This document shows positions 7,156 to 16,689 of a stretch of DNA of 46,079 bases, in pieces. Numbering within the stretch: position 1 is the first letter of the stretch; each line of letters opens with the position of its first letter. The translations under genes were made by a program, and so were the position numbers. The notes under the pieces were generated by a model that saw nothing but the letters and a program-made list of their open reading frames with translations, was not told the DNA's origin and ran no database searches. Source of the DNA: Alphaproteobacteria bacterium casp-alpha6 (GTDB lineage: Bacteria > Pseudomonadota > Alphaproteobacteria > Rhodobacterales > Rhodobacteraceae); NCBI GenBank assembly GCA_001510135.1, contig LFER01000062.1:1-46079 (forward strand). The letters run 5' to 3'.

Positions 7156-7785
7156 TTATTGCATCACGTAAGAGGTCAGGTGGACTTCTTCGATCCCGCC
7201 AAATCCTTCGAGTTCTTCCAGTTTCTTGTTGATGACATCGCGTAAATCGTTGGCAAGCATTTTGCGCGATTCACGGCCTTCCACCATTTCTTCGGTATAA
7301 TCACTCAGAGCTGCGAGAATATCTGCTTTCAAAGAGGTCAGGTGATTTTCGACATTATCAAGAATTTCTTGGTCATACTTCGTCGATACCCCGATCTCAA
7401 TTTGCAAAAAGCGCCGCGATCCCTTGAGATTGGTCGTCATGCTCCCTGGAATTTCATAGTAAAGCGTTTGGAACACTTCCTTTTTAGGCGTTTCCTTGGA
7501 AATTTTCTCAGGACCTCGATCAGGCACACATTCGCCGGTTTCTTCGTCAATTATATCGTTGCCCTCGGCATCAGTTTTACATGGGAATTCGGGCTCCTCT
7601 TCTGCAGGTTCCCCTTCCTTTTGCATTACAATCTCATTCGCGATGTCTTGGGGGTTACCCTGAGATCCACCAAAAACCATGAAACCAATGCCTAAACCCA
7701 CCGCGACCAGCACAAACCCAGCCACAACAAATATGAGAATTGTCATAATGTTGGATTTTTTCTTTGGTTCTTCTTCTTCTGCCAT
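7156..7785 (-). CDS. fliL: Flagellar basal body-associated protein FliL, with Cys-containing linker
   Basis: FliL is a bitopic inner-membrane protein that surrounds or stabilises stator units. The product has 209 residues: an acidic/basic cytoplasmic start (MAEEEEPKKKSN), one membrane helix at about 14-38, an acidic periplasmic linker, and the conserved FliL domain at about 105-209 (YYEIPGSMTTNL ... RRFLQIEIGVSTKY). The linker, residues about 45-100, contains Cys69 and Cys86 around an Asp/Glu-rich stretch and is longer than in enteric FliL. A periplasmic disulfide is possible. It follows fliK by 16 bp in the unit driven from 11051-11068. Confidence 0.94.
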   Translation of the reverse strand: MAEEEEPKKKSNIMTILIFVVAGFVLVAVGLGIGFMVFGGSQGNPQDIANEIVMQKEGEPAEEEPEFPCKTDAEGNDIIDEETGECVPDRGPEKISKETPKKEVFQTLYYEIPGSMTTNLKGSRRFLQIEIGVSTKYDQEILDNVENHLTSLKADILAALSDYTEEMVEGRESRKMLANDLRDVINKKLEELEGFGGIEEVHLTSYVMQ

Positions 7786-7801
7786 GTTTAAGGCCCCTTC
7801 G

Positions 7802-10800
7802 TTAAACGGTGATGTTCACCAAAGATGCATCATCTGTATTGTTATCGGCGGGTTTTTCCTGTGCAACCTGCTCAGCGTCACTGACGGTTTTCTGTTTAGC
7901 AGGATCTCGCCGACCCGTATCATCTTTACCACCTTTTGCACTTTGATTATAATCAAGATCAAAGTTATTTTCACTGGTTTCCATCTCAGCATAAGACAAA
8001 TTGTTGACCTTATGTCCAGCATTTTCAAGATTTGAGACAAGTTTTGCCTGCGCATCACCTAATAAAGAAAGGGTTGCCTTCCTTTCAGCATGAATGCGCA
8101 CGTCCAAACCCACTGGCCTTGCGTTGAAGACAATGTTTATGCGCCCAAGCGACGGCGGGCTTAGGGCCAACATCAACCGCTGCTGCCCCCGATTTATAGC
8201 TGCGGCCATTGTTTTTGCCAGATTGTTCACCCAACCGCGAGAGGTGAGGTCAAGCCGACCGTCTATCCATTTTTCGAGCCGATCTGCCCCGGATTGCATC
8301 TGCCCGCCCGTGTTTTGCGGGTTTGACGTCGATGATGCCTGCTGCACTGTTCCAGTCTCCGCATTCAGAACAGCAAACGGAACGGTTGTACCCGTCTGTG
8401 AGGCGGTCGTTCGGACAGTCCCGAGGTTTTGGCTCACCATCGCCTCAAATGCTCTGGCAGAAAAATCCGTAATAGTTTGCGGCTTTGGCAGAACATCGGG
8501 ACGTTGCGCCGACAATTTTACTTTTGGCTGTGCAATTTCGAAAGTTTTACTTTCTGATACCCGTCTATTTGTTTTTTTACGCAAAGGCAGATTTTCGACG
8601 GCTCCTTGCTTTTTCGCAATTAGGCTTTCGTCAATTTCACTTTCCGCAGGATGGGCTTGCAACTGATTTGCATTTTCTGCTTTGCGCACATTTGCCTTGG
8701 TCGTCGCTAAGCTCCCAAGCTCCGTTTTTTGCGTCTCAGTTTTTGCAACCTTTTCGAGGAGATCCTTGACGCCTAACGGTGCATTGGTTTGCGCCTTAGA
8801 TTCAGGTACTTTTTGCACAGGGGCATCTTTTGTGTCTGATTGCGCCATTTCAGTTTTTGGCGCATTCACCGCACCAGAATGCACAATAGATCGCTCATAT
8901 CTTGCTTGATCGCTCGTTTCGCGCTGGTTTGGGGCACTGCGCAAAGAAACATCCGGTGATTTCTGCTCCGTATCGGTTGCAGAAGCGCTCAAGTTAGCGG
9001 TTCCAATTTCTGATTTCGCCGCCACTGTTTGGCTGGCATTTTGGGAAAGTACTTCAGTTTTGTTAGAAGAGAGTGAAGATATATTCCCTTCTTTGTTCCC
9101 AGAAAACACCTCGGGCCCAGATTTTGGGTGCAACTGACCGTCGCTTTTCTCAGAAACCGAAAGCGCGGGTCGGTCTATCGCCTGGTCGACATTTTCACCA
9201 TCACCTAGCGCGCCAGAGGTTAAAACCTGTTCAGAAGGTTGCATCGTATTTTCAACCTTTGTAGCCTGCCCTGCGGCAACTTGTTCAGATATGCGCGATA
9301 ATTCACCGGCAAGAACTGGTTTTTCCAAAGACTGTTCTGGTGAACCAATCGTAACGGTTTGCGCTTTATCCCCGTTCGACAAATCCATTTTCCTAGTGGC
9401 CGCCAAGGCGTCGGTTGGCGTGTCTTTCTGAGGTAAAGTCAGTATTTCGTCAGGCTTTAAATTAAGATCCGCAGTGTTTGTCACCTCGGATTTTGTAATG
9501 TGTGAAACGTCGGGATTTGATGCATCCACTTTATTCACAACAAGAAGAACGGGCATTTCAAAGATGATTGATTTTTCGGAAATTTCTGGAGGAAAGGCGA
9601 CAAAAGACGTGCGTCTTATCTGTGCCAAATCTTGGGTCGACGGGTCGCTCGCCATTACCGACTGTGCGAGAGCTTCCAAAGTTCGGAGATCATCAAGGTC
9701 GGTCTCTGTAGCACTTTGAAGCAGGTCCTCACCGGTCCTTTCTTGGTTCAACGGACGTGCAATGCCATTTTCGGCTTGGCGGACCAATTTGGATCCGTCC
9801 AAAATATCTTTGAATGGATTTTTACCGGCGCTTATATCTTCAAAATCAATCGATCTAAGCAACTTGGTCGCTTCGACCAGTTTGGACTGCTCACGCTGCG
9901 ACAGTTTAAACGGCTGATCCGGTTTTTGGGAACGCAATTTTGATACAAGTTCCCGTAAGGGTACAAGAGCCTCTGCCAAGACCAGTGCGTCCTTTGCGTC
10001 ACCCTCTTGTGGCAGCTTGAACTCATCAGACGCCTTAGCAAAATCTACAACCTGCTTACTTTCATCCGATTGGACTATATGCGTGTTGTGCAGGTTCTCG
10101 TTTTGCAAAGCCGGTTGTGCATTATCTAGGACAACTTTTTTTACCGAAGTATCAGACGGTTCATCAATGAGAACTTCTTTGGGTTTGGCGCCTTCCGATT
10201 GGGCATTGACAGGATTCAACTCTCTGCGAGGTAATGCATCCAGATCATCTCGTACAACAGGCCCACCTGACGGGACCGAGGAAACCAATTCTTCTGCTTT
10301 AGGGTGGTTAGTGACACCATTCAGTTCGATTTTTTGTTCTCCACCGGCAGCAGGGCTTTCTTTTGCCATCGGCAGGTCTGTTTTAACTGTAACTGGGTCG
10401 GCATTAACCGCCGCTGCTTCAGCTTTAACGGCCGCCGGTTCGATGTCCACAGTAAACGCTTGGTCTAAATTTTCATGATCCTCGCTCTGACCGTCCAAAG
10501 CATTGCCCGTCGGAACGAACTGGCCAAGATCATGTAAAATTTGTTCGAATTCCGCCAGATCAGTGGCGTCAATTTTGTCTGGTATTTGAACCGGAATAGC
10601 TGCATTTTCTGAGGCCGTTTGCACCTTATCTGAACCGTTGCCCCCTATCAGATGCTGGCGAAGTGCTTTGAGAAATACGAGTAAATCTGACAGAGCGCTG
10701 ACCACTTCGCGCGTCGGCAAAGCTTTGGATTCTTTACTGTTCTCTTGGCCGACTTGGCTTTCCACTGCATCCATGAACTCCATTAAATTCTTAAGAGGCT

Positions 10801-11017
10801 GGTAATCGCTATTGCTCTCCCCGCCATCTTCCAAGTCAGGGAGCGCTGCACTCAACTTTGGTTCTTCAGCGGTGGATAATTTTGCTTGCCTCAAAACATG
10901 AAGCATCTGGGAAAACTCTTGACTCAAATCGTCCGTTTCCCCTGCCAAGGACACGGTTTCAGGCGCACCGGCAGGCAATTTCCCCACCGAAAAGACACTT
11001 AAATTTAACAAGTCCAT
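7802..11017 (-). CDS. fliK: Flagellar hook-length control protein FliK, very long
   Basis: FliK measures hook length during export and triggers the FlhB specificity switch. The C-terminal hook-length domain is recognisable: residues about 945-1030 carry QQRLMLALSPPSLGRINIVF and LSLLGDAQAKLVSNLENAG, the L-x-P-x-LG signature. The rest, about 900 residues, is low-complexity, polar and probably extended, as expected of a ruler region. At 1071 residues it is far longer than enteric FliK (about 400). I chose ATG 11017 (MDLLNLSVFSVG); an earlier in-frame start would overlap the promoter. A sigma-54 promoter lies at 11051-11068, about 24 bases upstream of this ATG after allowing for the start site. 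It heads the fliKLMN unit. Confidence 0.94.
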   Translation of the reverse strand: MDLLNLSVFSVGKLPAGAPETVSLAGETDDLSQEFSQMLHVLRQAKLSTAEEPKLSAALPDLEDGGESNSDYQPLKNLMEFMDAVESQVGQENSKESKALPTREVVSALSDLLVFLKALRQHLIGGNGSDKVQTASENAAIPVQIPDKIDATDLAEFEQILHDLGQFVPTGNALDGQSEDHENLDQAFTVDIEPAAVKAEAAAVNADPVTVKTDLPMAKESPAAGGEQKIELNGVTNHPKAEELVSSVPSGGPVVRDDLDALPRRELNPVNAQSEGAKPKEVLIDEPSDTSVKKVVLDNAQPALQNENLHNTHIVQSDESKQVVDFAKASDEFKLPQEGDAKDALVLAEALVPLRELVSKLRSQKPDQPFKLSQREQSKLVEATKLLRSIDFEDISAGKNPFKDILDGSKLVRQAENGIARPLNQERTGEDLLQSATETDLDDLRTLEALAQSVMASDPSTQDLAQIRRTSFVAFPPEISEKSIIFEMPVLLVVNKVDASNPDVSHITKSEVTNTADLNLKPDEILTLPQKDTPTDALAATRKMDLSNGDKAQTVTIGSPEQSLEKPVLAGELSRISEQVAAGQATKVENTMQPSEQVLTSGALGDGENVDQAIDRPALSVSEKSDGQLHPKSGPEVFSGNKEGNISSLSSNKTEVLSQNASQTVAAKSEIGTANLSASATDTEQKSPDVSLRSAPNQRETSDQARYERSIVHSGAVNAPKTEMAQSDTKDAPVQKVPESKAQTNAPLGVKDLLEKVAKTETQKTELGSLATTKANVRKAENANQLQAHPAESEIDESLIAKKQGAVENLPLRKKTNRRVSESKTFEIAQPKVKLSAQRPDVLPKPQTITDFSARAFEAMVSQNLGTVRTTASQTGTTVPFAVLNAETGTVQQASSTSNPQNTGGQMQSGADRLEKWIDGRLDLTSRGWVNNLAKTMAAAINRGQQRLMLALSPPSLGRINIVFNARPVGLDVRIHAERKATLSLLGDAQAKLVSNLENAGHKVNNLSYAEMETSENNFDLDYNQSAKGGKDDTGRRDPAKQKTVSDAEQVAQEKPADNNTDDASLVNITV

Positions 11018-11050
11018 GTCGCAGCTACCCTGAATACTTCGACAATGTGC

Positions 11051-11068
11051 TTGCAATTTATGTGCCAG
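11051..11068 (-). promoter_or_regulatory. Sigma-54 (-24/-12) promoter before fliK
   Basis: The - strand reads CTGGCACATAAATTGCAA, which matches TGGCAC-N5-TTGCA perfectly; GG is at 11066-11065 and GC at 11054-11053, 12 bases apart. The predicted start is near 11041, about 24 bases before ATG 11017 of fliK. The 113-bp gap between fliJ and fliK is one of the largest in the array, in keeping with a new transcription unit (fliK-L-M-N and possibly onward). Confidence 0.9.
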
Positions 11069-11130
11069 AATTCACCCCGACCCCTGACGAATAGGGGGAG
11101 ACCGATCTACAAAGAATGCTCGAAATACAT

Positions 11131-11553
11131 TCAACCATTCCCAGAGGATTTGACAAAACTTGTTTTCTTTTCCTGAACGCGATCTTTTTCAAGGCGCACC
11201 ATCTGCTTGGCTTCGTCAATCAGTTTTTCAAGTTTTGAATTTCTATATGATTTGTCGCGTGACGATTTTCGCAAATGTGCCAACTCTGTTTCTACAAACT
11301 CAATACGATTTTCCAAAATCATGCATTGTTCAGACAATTTAAGAGAATACCACCGCGCAGCGCGCAATTCGTTGGGGCTTATACAGGACTGGTCCCCGGA
11401 ATTTTCCTGCAGCTCCTTGATGCGCGTCATTAATTCATTGATTTCATTTAATTGTTTTTCTTGTTCACCGATAGCACTTCGCAGTTTTGCCGTTTCCGCC
11501 ATATTTTTTCGGGCGATTTTTTCAAGCACCGATTTTCTGCGAGTTGGCTTCAT
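11131..11553 (-). CDS. fliJ: FliJ-like flagellar export chaperone
   Basis: The product is a 140-residue protein made almost wholly of charged helices: coiled-coil segments at about 20-50 and 70-130 and a basic start (MKPTRRKSVLEKIARKN). FliJ is a soluble coiled coil that inserts into the FliI hexamer, like the gamma subunit of F1, and couples the ATPase to FlhA. Sequence identity in this family is low, so the call depends on the coiled coil, the length (FliJ is normally about 145 residues) and the position: the ATG at 11553 immediately follows the fliI stop codon. It is the last gene before the fliK promoter. Confidence 0.85.
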   Translation of the reverse strand: MKPTRRKSVLEKIARKNMAETAKLRSAIGEQEKQLNEINELMTRIKELQENSGDQSCISPNELRAARWYSLKLSEQCMILENRIEFVETELAHLRKSSRDKSYRNSKLEKLIDEAKQMVRLEKDRVQEKKTSFVKSSGNG

Positions 11554-12885
11554 CTAAGCCTCTTTCAGCAATGCGGTAAGCGCCTGTGCGGCATTATCAA
11601 ATCGTTCGACCTTGGACGGTGATTGCTTGAGGAATTCAACAATTTTAGGCCACTTCTTGTAAGCTTCATCCAAATCCGGATCTTGCCCCGGCGCGTAACC
11701 ACCCATGAGGATAAGATCCTTGTTTTCATTATAGACGTTAATAAGCTGTTTCAGGCGATCTGCCGCAATCGAATGATCCCGGGTCACAACGTCCACCATT
11801 ACGCGGCTGACAGATTGCGAAATATCAATTGCCGGATATATGCCCATATTGGCGTATTCACGGTTCAAAACCACATGACCGTCCAAAATCGCGCGGGCCG
11901 TATCCACAACGGGGTCATTAGTATCATCGCCATCTGCAAGAACAGTATAAATGCCCGTGATTGACCCTTTCGTCGCCGAAAGCCCCATTCCTGCGCGTTC
12001 AACAAGGCCAGAAATGAGCGCAATCACAGACGCCGGGTATCCTTTGGAGGTTGGCAATTCGCCAAGGGCAAGACCAATTTCGCGCCGCGCATGAGCAACA
12101 CGGGTTAAGGAATCCATGATCAACAAGACGTTTTTGCCCTGATCGCGGAAATATTCGGCAAGTGCAGTTGCACGATTTGCCCCCCGAATACGCAGCAAAG
12201 GAGATCTGTCCGCAGGAACTGCAACGGCGCAGAGTTTCTTTTTCGTTTCGGGGTCAAAGACTTTGTCAACAAATTCCAGAACCTCGCGCGAACGCTCTCC
12301 GATCAACCCCACAACAATTACATCTGCAGCACTGTATTTGGTCATCATACTTAGCAGAACAGATTTCCCAACACCTGAGCCCGCGATGATGCCGACCCTT
12401 TGGCCTTTTGCGATTGTCAGAAGGCTGTTGATTGAGCGCACGCCAACGTCCAGAAATTCGGATATATGGTTCCGCTCTAATGGGTTCACAAGTTTTCCAT
12501 GAAGGGGCCAGACATTATTTCCGGGGGGCATTGGTCTTCCATCCAGAGGTTCGCCGATCGCGTCGAAGACTCGCCCGAGGTGTTTTTCCCCAACATTAAT
12601 CATTTGTCCTTCTTCGACCAATGTCACTTTGTCCCCGGCTCGAATGCCTGCCCCAAGTTCAAAGACGACCAACTGATTAAGCCCATCTTTGAAACTGATC
12701 ACTTCAGCCAGTACTTCGGTCGTTCCAGTTGAAATTTTACAAATCGCCCCGACACGTGCTGGGAACCCGTCACAATGTGCTGTCAATCCATCAAATTTTA
12801 CTACTTTGCCCGAAACCCGCGACCCCATTTGCGGCCGAAGCCGCCGATCTAGATCGCGCATCAATTCGCCGGTGAGATCATTCAT
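11554..12885 (-). CDS. fliI: Flagellum-specific ATPase FliI
   Basis: FliI is the hexameric ATPase of the flagellar export apparatus. The product has 443 residues from ATG 12885, chosen because AGGA lies eight bases upstream and the start overlaps fliH by 8 bp. Walker A is AGSGVGKS at about 168-175. Further family motifs are GLIGERSREVLEF, the Walker B strand LLIMDSLTRVAHARREIG, and GELPTSKGYPASV. The N-terminal beta-barrel region contains LGRVFDAIGEPLDG, as in F1-type ATPases. It forms a tight unit with fliH upstream and fliJ downstream. Confidence 0.97.
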   Translation of the reverse strand: MNDLTGELMRDLDRRLRPQMGSRVSGKVVKFDGLTAHCDGFPARVGAICKISTGTTEVLAEVISFKDGLNQLVVFELGAGIRAGDKVTLVEEGQMINVGEKHLGRVFDAIGEPLDGRPMPPGNNVWPLHGKLVNPLERNHISEFLDVGVRSINSLLTIAKGQRVGIIAGSGVGKSVLLSMMTKYSAADVIVVGLIGERSREVLEFVDKVFDPETKKKLCAVAVPADRSPLLRIRGANRATALAEYFRDQGKNVLLIMDSLTRVAHARREIGLALGELPTSKGYPASVIALISGLVERAGMGLSATKGSITGIYTVLADGDDTNDPVVDTARAILDGHVVLNREYANMGIYPAIDISQSVSRVMVDVVTRDHSIAADRLKQLINVYNENKDLILMGGYAPGQDPDLDEAYKKWPKIVEFLKQSPSKVERFDNAAQALTALLKEA

Positions 12886-13789
12886 CCTGAATATCCTGTG
12901 CATAATCGGCGAATGGGGCATCACGCAATTCGACCCCACCGACTTTCACCACCACATCCCCACGTTTCAATACGGGATCACTGCGAACTTTCGCCTTTGC
13001 GAAGTAGCTTTCAAATTCTTCAAACGATTTCAGCGCAGCCAGATCCTCTTCGTTAAAGAAAACGCTGCGTTCTTCGGACAGGTTTCGGACCTGTTCAATC
13101 TGTGCAGCGATGCGCTTGAGGAACCCTTCTGGATTTTCATCAATCGCCAATCCACAGCGTTCACTGGAAAGTTCATTCACTGTGTCGAGAACTTTTTTTG
13201 AAATATTGTCAAAATCAAACACAGAATCTGTCAAAAGCTTTTCTGAGATGGATTTCAAGACTCCCAAGTGCTCCAAACGTTGTTCTTCCAATTCGGTCAG
13301 GGCGGCTGCGCGACCTGCGGCGAATCCTTCATCGTAAAGATCGGACTGTTGGTCATCGACGGTCGCTTGCGGATTGACCGGCTGCTCTGCTGTTTCCTGA
13401 TTTAATTCGATGTCCGATGCGGGCTCAGTGCTCTCCTCTGCGAGGACCTGTGCCAAGTCATCAAGATCACTGTTTTCCTCAGATTGAGGTGCGGCAGTTG
13501 GTTCGCTATTGTGAGGAGCCTCAGAAGAAACATCATGCGGTGAATGATCCGCCCCTGCGGCCGCGGGCGCGTTTTCAGAAGAAGGCGCCGCCGGCTTTGG
13601 AAATGAGGCCGGGTCTAATTTTTCACGCACAAAAAATTCTATCGATTTTTTTGAAAAACCCGCATTGGAGTCGTGTTTTGGGGACTCTTCAACTTTGAAA
13701 TCTGCATTTATTGCGGTTTTGATCGCCCCCCGCATTCGGACATGATTTTCTTTGTCGAGCGTTACAAATTCCTCTGCCAAATTGCTCAT
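12878..13789 (-). CDS. fliH: Flagellar assembly protein FliH
   Basis: FliH binds and regulates FliI and docks it to FliN in the C ring. The product has 303 residues. The first half (about 1-150) is acidic and low complexity with Pro, Ala, Glu and Asp. The second half holds the helical linker (LYDEGFAAGRAAALTELEEQR) and the FliH C-terminal domain (about 190-300). The GFAAGRAAA segment resembles the AxxxG-repeat helix typical of FliH. It begins 2 bp after fliG and overlaps fliI by 8 bp. Sequence conservation is modest, but position and architecture agree. Confidence 0.9.
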   Translation of the reverse strand: MSNLAEEFVTLDKENHVRMRGAIKTAINADFKVEESPKHDSNAGFSKKSIEFFVREKLDPASFPKPAAPSSENAPAAAGADHSPHDVSSEAPHNSEPTAAPQSEENSDLDDLAQVLAEESTEPASDIELNQETAEQPVNPQATVDDQQSDLYDEGFAAGRAAALTELEEQRLEHLGVLKSISEKLLTDSVFDFDNISKKVLDTVNELSSERCGLAIDENPEGFLKRIAAQIEQVRNLSEERSVFFNEEDLAALKSFEEFESYFAKAKVRSDPVLKRGDVVVKVGGVELRDAPFADYAQDIQDE

Positions 13790-13791
13790 TT

Positions 13792-14820
13792 TTATACCAT
13801 TTCCTCACCGCCACGACCTGCAAGAACGATGCTACCTTCGTCAGACATCTTGCGCGCTACGGCAATGATGCGTTTTTGTGCGTTTTGCACCTCTGTTAGA
13901 CGGATTGGGCCCAATGCTTCCATTTCATCCTGAATATTGGCAGCAGCACGGGTTGACATACAACCAAAGAGCTTATCCCGCAGAAAATCATCCGCCCCTT
14001 TAAGTGCCAAAATAAGGTCTTCGCTTTCAACGCTACGCAGCAACGTCTGAAGCGAACGATCATCAGACATACCAAGATTTTCAAAGGTAAACATATTGTC
14101 CTGAATGGCCTGCATCAGGTCTTTGTCTACTTTTTTGACATCATTCAAGATGCGCCGTTCCATTGCTTCCTTAGTGAAGTTCATAATCTTGGCCGCCGCT
14201 TTTACCCCCCCGACTTGTGAGGACCGCAAACTGGTATTGGCCTGAAACTTCTTTTTCATCACTTTTTCAAGTTCACGCAGCGCCTCCGGATCGACGGTTT
14301 CCAACGTCGCGATACGCAAAATCACATCGGATTGAAGTTCAGGTTCCAAAAGGCTTAAAACGTCAGACGCAAGGCCAAAATCAAGATAGGAGGTGATCAA
14401 TGCCACAATTTGGGGATGCTCGTCCTGCACCAATTCCGCGATAGAACGGGCGTCCATCCAATCAAGAATCTCAATGGGACGTTCGCTGCTTGACGGGGTG
14501 ATCCGGCTCAGAACCGATTGCGCCTTGTCATCACCCAACGCGCGCGTCAAAACATTGCGGATGTAGTTCCCGCCTCCAAGCCCAAGGCTGGTCTGACCTT
14601 TGATGATTTCCAGAAATTCATCCAAAACCGCATTCACAGTTCCCTGATCGGCAGCTTGCACGGAATACATCGCAGCGCCCAGATGCTGCACCTCCTTAGG
14701 AGAAAGGTTTTTTAGGACTTCTGCAGCTTCTTCTTCACCAAGCAGCATCATCAAAATTGCAGATTTTTGCGTACCGCTGAGCCTTGGTCCGGTGTCTTCG
14801 TCTTCATTTACTTCAGCCAT
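13792..14820 (-). CDS. fliG: Flagellar motor switch protein FliG
   Basis: FliG joins the MS ring to the C ring and interacts with the stators to generate torque. The product has 342 residues, the usual length. FliG-N begins near SGTQKSAILMMLLGEEEAAEVLKN split at GEE; the middle domain carries the EHPQ motif at 134-137 (VQDEHPQIVALITSYL); FliG-C includes the charged torque helix region near SVESEDLILALKGADDFLRD. It is preceded by fliF (11 bp) and followed by fliH (2 bp). No deviation from the family is apparent. Confidence 0.97.
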   Translation of the reverse strand: MAEVNEDEDTGPRLSGTQKSAILMMLLGEEEAAEVLKNLSPKEVQHLGAAMYSVQAADQGTVNAVLDEFLEIIKGQTSLGLGGGNYIRNVLTRALGDDKAQSVLSRITPSSSERPIEILDWMDARSIAELVQDEHPQIVALITSYLDFGLASDVLSLLEPELQSDVILRIATLETVDPEALRELEKVMKKKFQANTSLRSSQVGGVKAAAKIMNFTKEAMERRILNDVKKVDKDLMQAIQDNMFTFENLGMSDDRSLQTLLRSVESEDLILALKGADDFLRDKLFGCMSTRAAANIQDEMEALGPIRLTEVQNAQKRIIAVARKMSDEGSIVLAGRGGEEMV

Positions 14821-14831
14821 AGGTCCAGCTC

Positions 14832-16670
14832 CTAAACGTAGTTGAGATCATCTTGCATCATAGCCTTAAAGACGTTTGCGACCCGTCCGGATTCATCAGA
14901 AACCATCAATCTGATAACGGCTACCTTATCATCATAAGAGTTCGCTGTATCCAACATTTCTGCAGAAATTGTTGATTTCTTTTGTTTCAGCTTTGATTTC
15001 AAGTCTTCAAGAGACTGGCCACTCTCCAAATCCATATCCTCAAGATGATCGACATTTTCCTCAATATAGGCTGTTTTCAACGCATCTTGTGAGGGGGTCA
15101 AAAGGCGCGCCAAGAGTGGACGAATGACAGCCAAGGAGACAACAGCGATGATGATAACCATCATGGATTTTGAAATTAAATCTCTGATCCATGGTTCTTC
15201 ATGCCAAGATTTTTCAACTCCGTCTGAGATTTTTGTCATAAATGGGCGGCTGGAAATAATTACACTGTCTCCCCGCTCAGGTGTCAGACCAAGCGCGCTG
15301 GATACTAGGCTTTTGATTTCCTCTTTTTCTTCGTCGCTGATTTCCAATGTCTGGATCTCACCACTTGGTGCGACCACCGACTGTTCGCGTAAAAGAACTG
15401 CAACGGTCACCTTTCTAATTTCGGCAGATGGCATTTTCTTGGTCGAAATTTGCCGACTGACTTCATAGTTTTGGACTTCATTGCTGGAGACCATTTTGGA
15501 CCCGCTATTTGCCGCAACTGCTCTTGATTGTGAGGGCAAATAATTTGACACAACGCTTTCATTTTCTGGTGATTGTGGATTCTGCGGATCGGTGGGGTTG
15601 GTTTCATCTGTTGCCGCATTTTGCGCATCAGCAGGTTGTTGCATTTCATCAGCTGGCGTGAACTTACTCTGCGAAGGGGGTTCGTTTGCAACAGACCCCG
15701 GAATACCCTGAGCTCGACTGCTGACCTCTTCGTCGCGGCTGATTTGCTGACTTAGGATCGCCACGTCCTCGGGCAAAACGCGGTCTTCGGTCACTTCAAG
15801 CGTGGTGAAATCAATATCAATATTGACTTGACTGGAGACATTGCCCGGCCCAACGATCGGGGTCAAAAGACGCTCTACGCGTGCCCGATAGAGATCTTCT
15901 ATACGCATCCGGTATTGAAACTGCAGCTCAGAGGCAGTTGCCGCCGGATCTTCAACGGAATTGGACAATAGCCGCCCGCTCTGATCCACCACAGATACTT
16001 TATTCTTGGCCAAATTGGGAACAGAAGAGGCCACCAAATTGACAATGGCCTGAACTTGTTGCGAACTCAATGACCGTCCAACGCCCAACTCCAGAAACAC
16101 AGACGCGCTTGGTTCTTGGGTATTTCGGGCAAATGCAGACCGCTCTGGAATGGCCAAATGGACCCGGGCATTATTCACTGTATCAATTTCGGAAATTGAT
16201 CTGGCGAGTTCGTATTCCATTGCCTGTTTGATTTTCAATGTCTCGATTGAGCGGCTTGTACCCATCGGCATATCATCAAGGTTACCTTGGCCTTCGGGGA
16301 CTTGTACGGCGATGCCCTGCGCTGCCAAATTTAGCTTTGCATTGTGATAATCATCCACCGGCACGGTCAGTTCACCGGTTGCAGGATCAATACGCACATC
16401 TGTTCCACCATTTTTTAGCGCCTCAAAGACGCGCGACTTTTCCGACTCGCTGAGCGAGGAAAATAACGTGGTCCGTTCGGGGGTTTGCAAAGCGACATAA
16501 ATAATGATCCCAAAGATCGCGATGATCGCGGCGGCAATGCTGGGAAGAGCACGTTGAACGCTGGGCTGCTTGTAAAAGACATTTGCACGTTTAAACCCTG
16601 ACCCGATCGAAGGGATAACACCTGAAGAAGCAGGAGCAGAAGGAGCATTATGTGTTGTTAAGTCAGTCAT
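14832..16670 (-). CDS. fliF: Flagellar MS-ring protein FliF
   Basis: FliF builds the MS ring in the inner membrane, the platform for rod and C ring. The product has 612 residues with two membrane helices, near 43-63 (IAAAIIAIFGIIIYVALQ) and 500-525 (SMMVIIIAVVSLAVIRPLL). The periplasmic ring-building motifs include SLSESEKSRVFEALKNGGTD and a VHLAIPERSAFARNTQEPSAS region broken by family-typical residues. The C-terminal cytoplasmic tail (about 560-612) is the FliG-binding part. A low-complexity Pro/Asn/Gln stretch at about 330-380 is a loop. It follows fliE by 19 bp. Confidence 0.97.
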   Translation of the reverse strand: MTDLTTHNAPSAPASSGVIPSIGSGFKRANVFYKQPSVQRALPSIAAAIIAIFGIIIYVALQTPERTTLFSSLSESEKSRVFEALKNGGTDVRIDPATGELTVPVDDYHNAKLNLAAQGIAVQVPEGQGNLDDMPMGTSRSIETLKIKQAMEYELARSISEIDTVNNARVHLAIPERSAFARNTQEPSASVFLELGVGRSLSSQQVQAIVNLVASSVPNLAKNKVSVVDQSGRLLSNSVEDPAATASELQFQYRMRIEDLYRARVERLLTPIVGPGNVSSQVNIDIDFTTLEVTEDRVLPEDVAILSQQISRDEEVSSRAQGIPGSVANEPPSQSKFTPADEMQQPADAQNAATDETNPTDPQNPQSPENESVVSNYLPSQSRAVAANSGSKMVSSNEVQNYEVSRQISTKKMPSAEIRKVTVAVLLREQSVVAPSGEIQTLEISDEEKEEIKSLVSSALGLTPERGDSVIISSRPFMTKISDGVEKSWHEEPWIRDLISKSMMVIIIAVVSLAVIRPLLARLLTPSQDALKTAYIEENVDHLEDMDLESGQSLEDLKSKLKQKKSTISAEMLDTANSYDDKVAVIRLMVSDESGRVANVFKAMMQDDLNYV

Positions 16671-16689
16671 TTTTCAAATCAAACCTTCA

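Noticed and set aside
8094-8666. Long open frame on the + strand inside fliK
   Set aside because: It is antisense to a well-supported gene, and such frames recur throughout fliK because of its composition.
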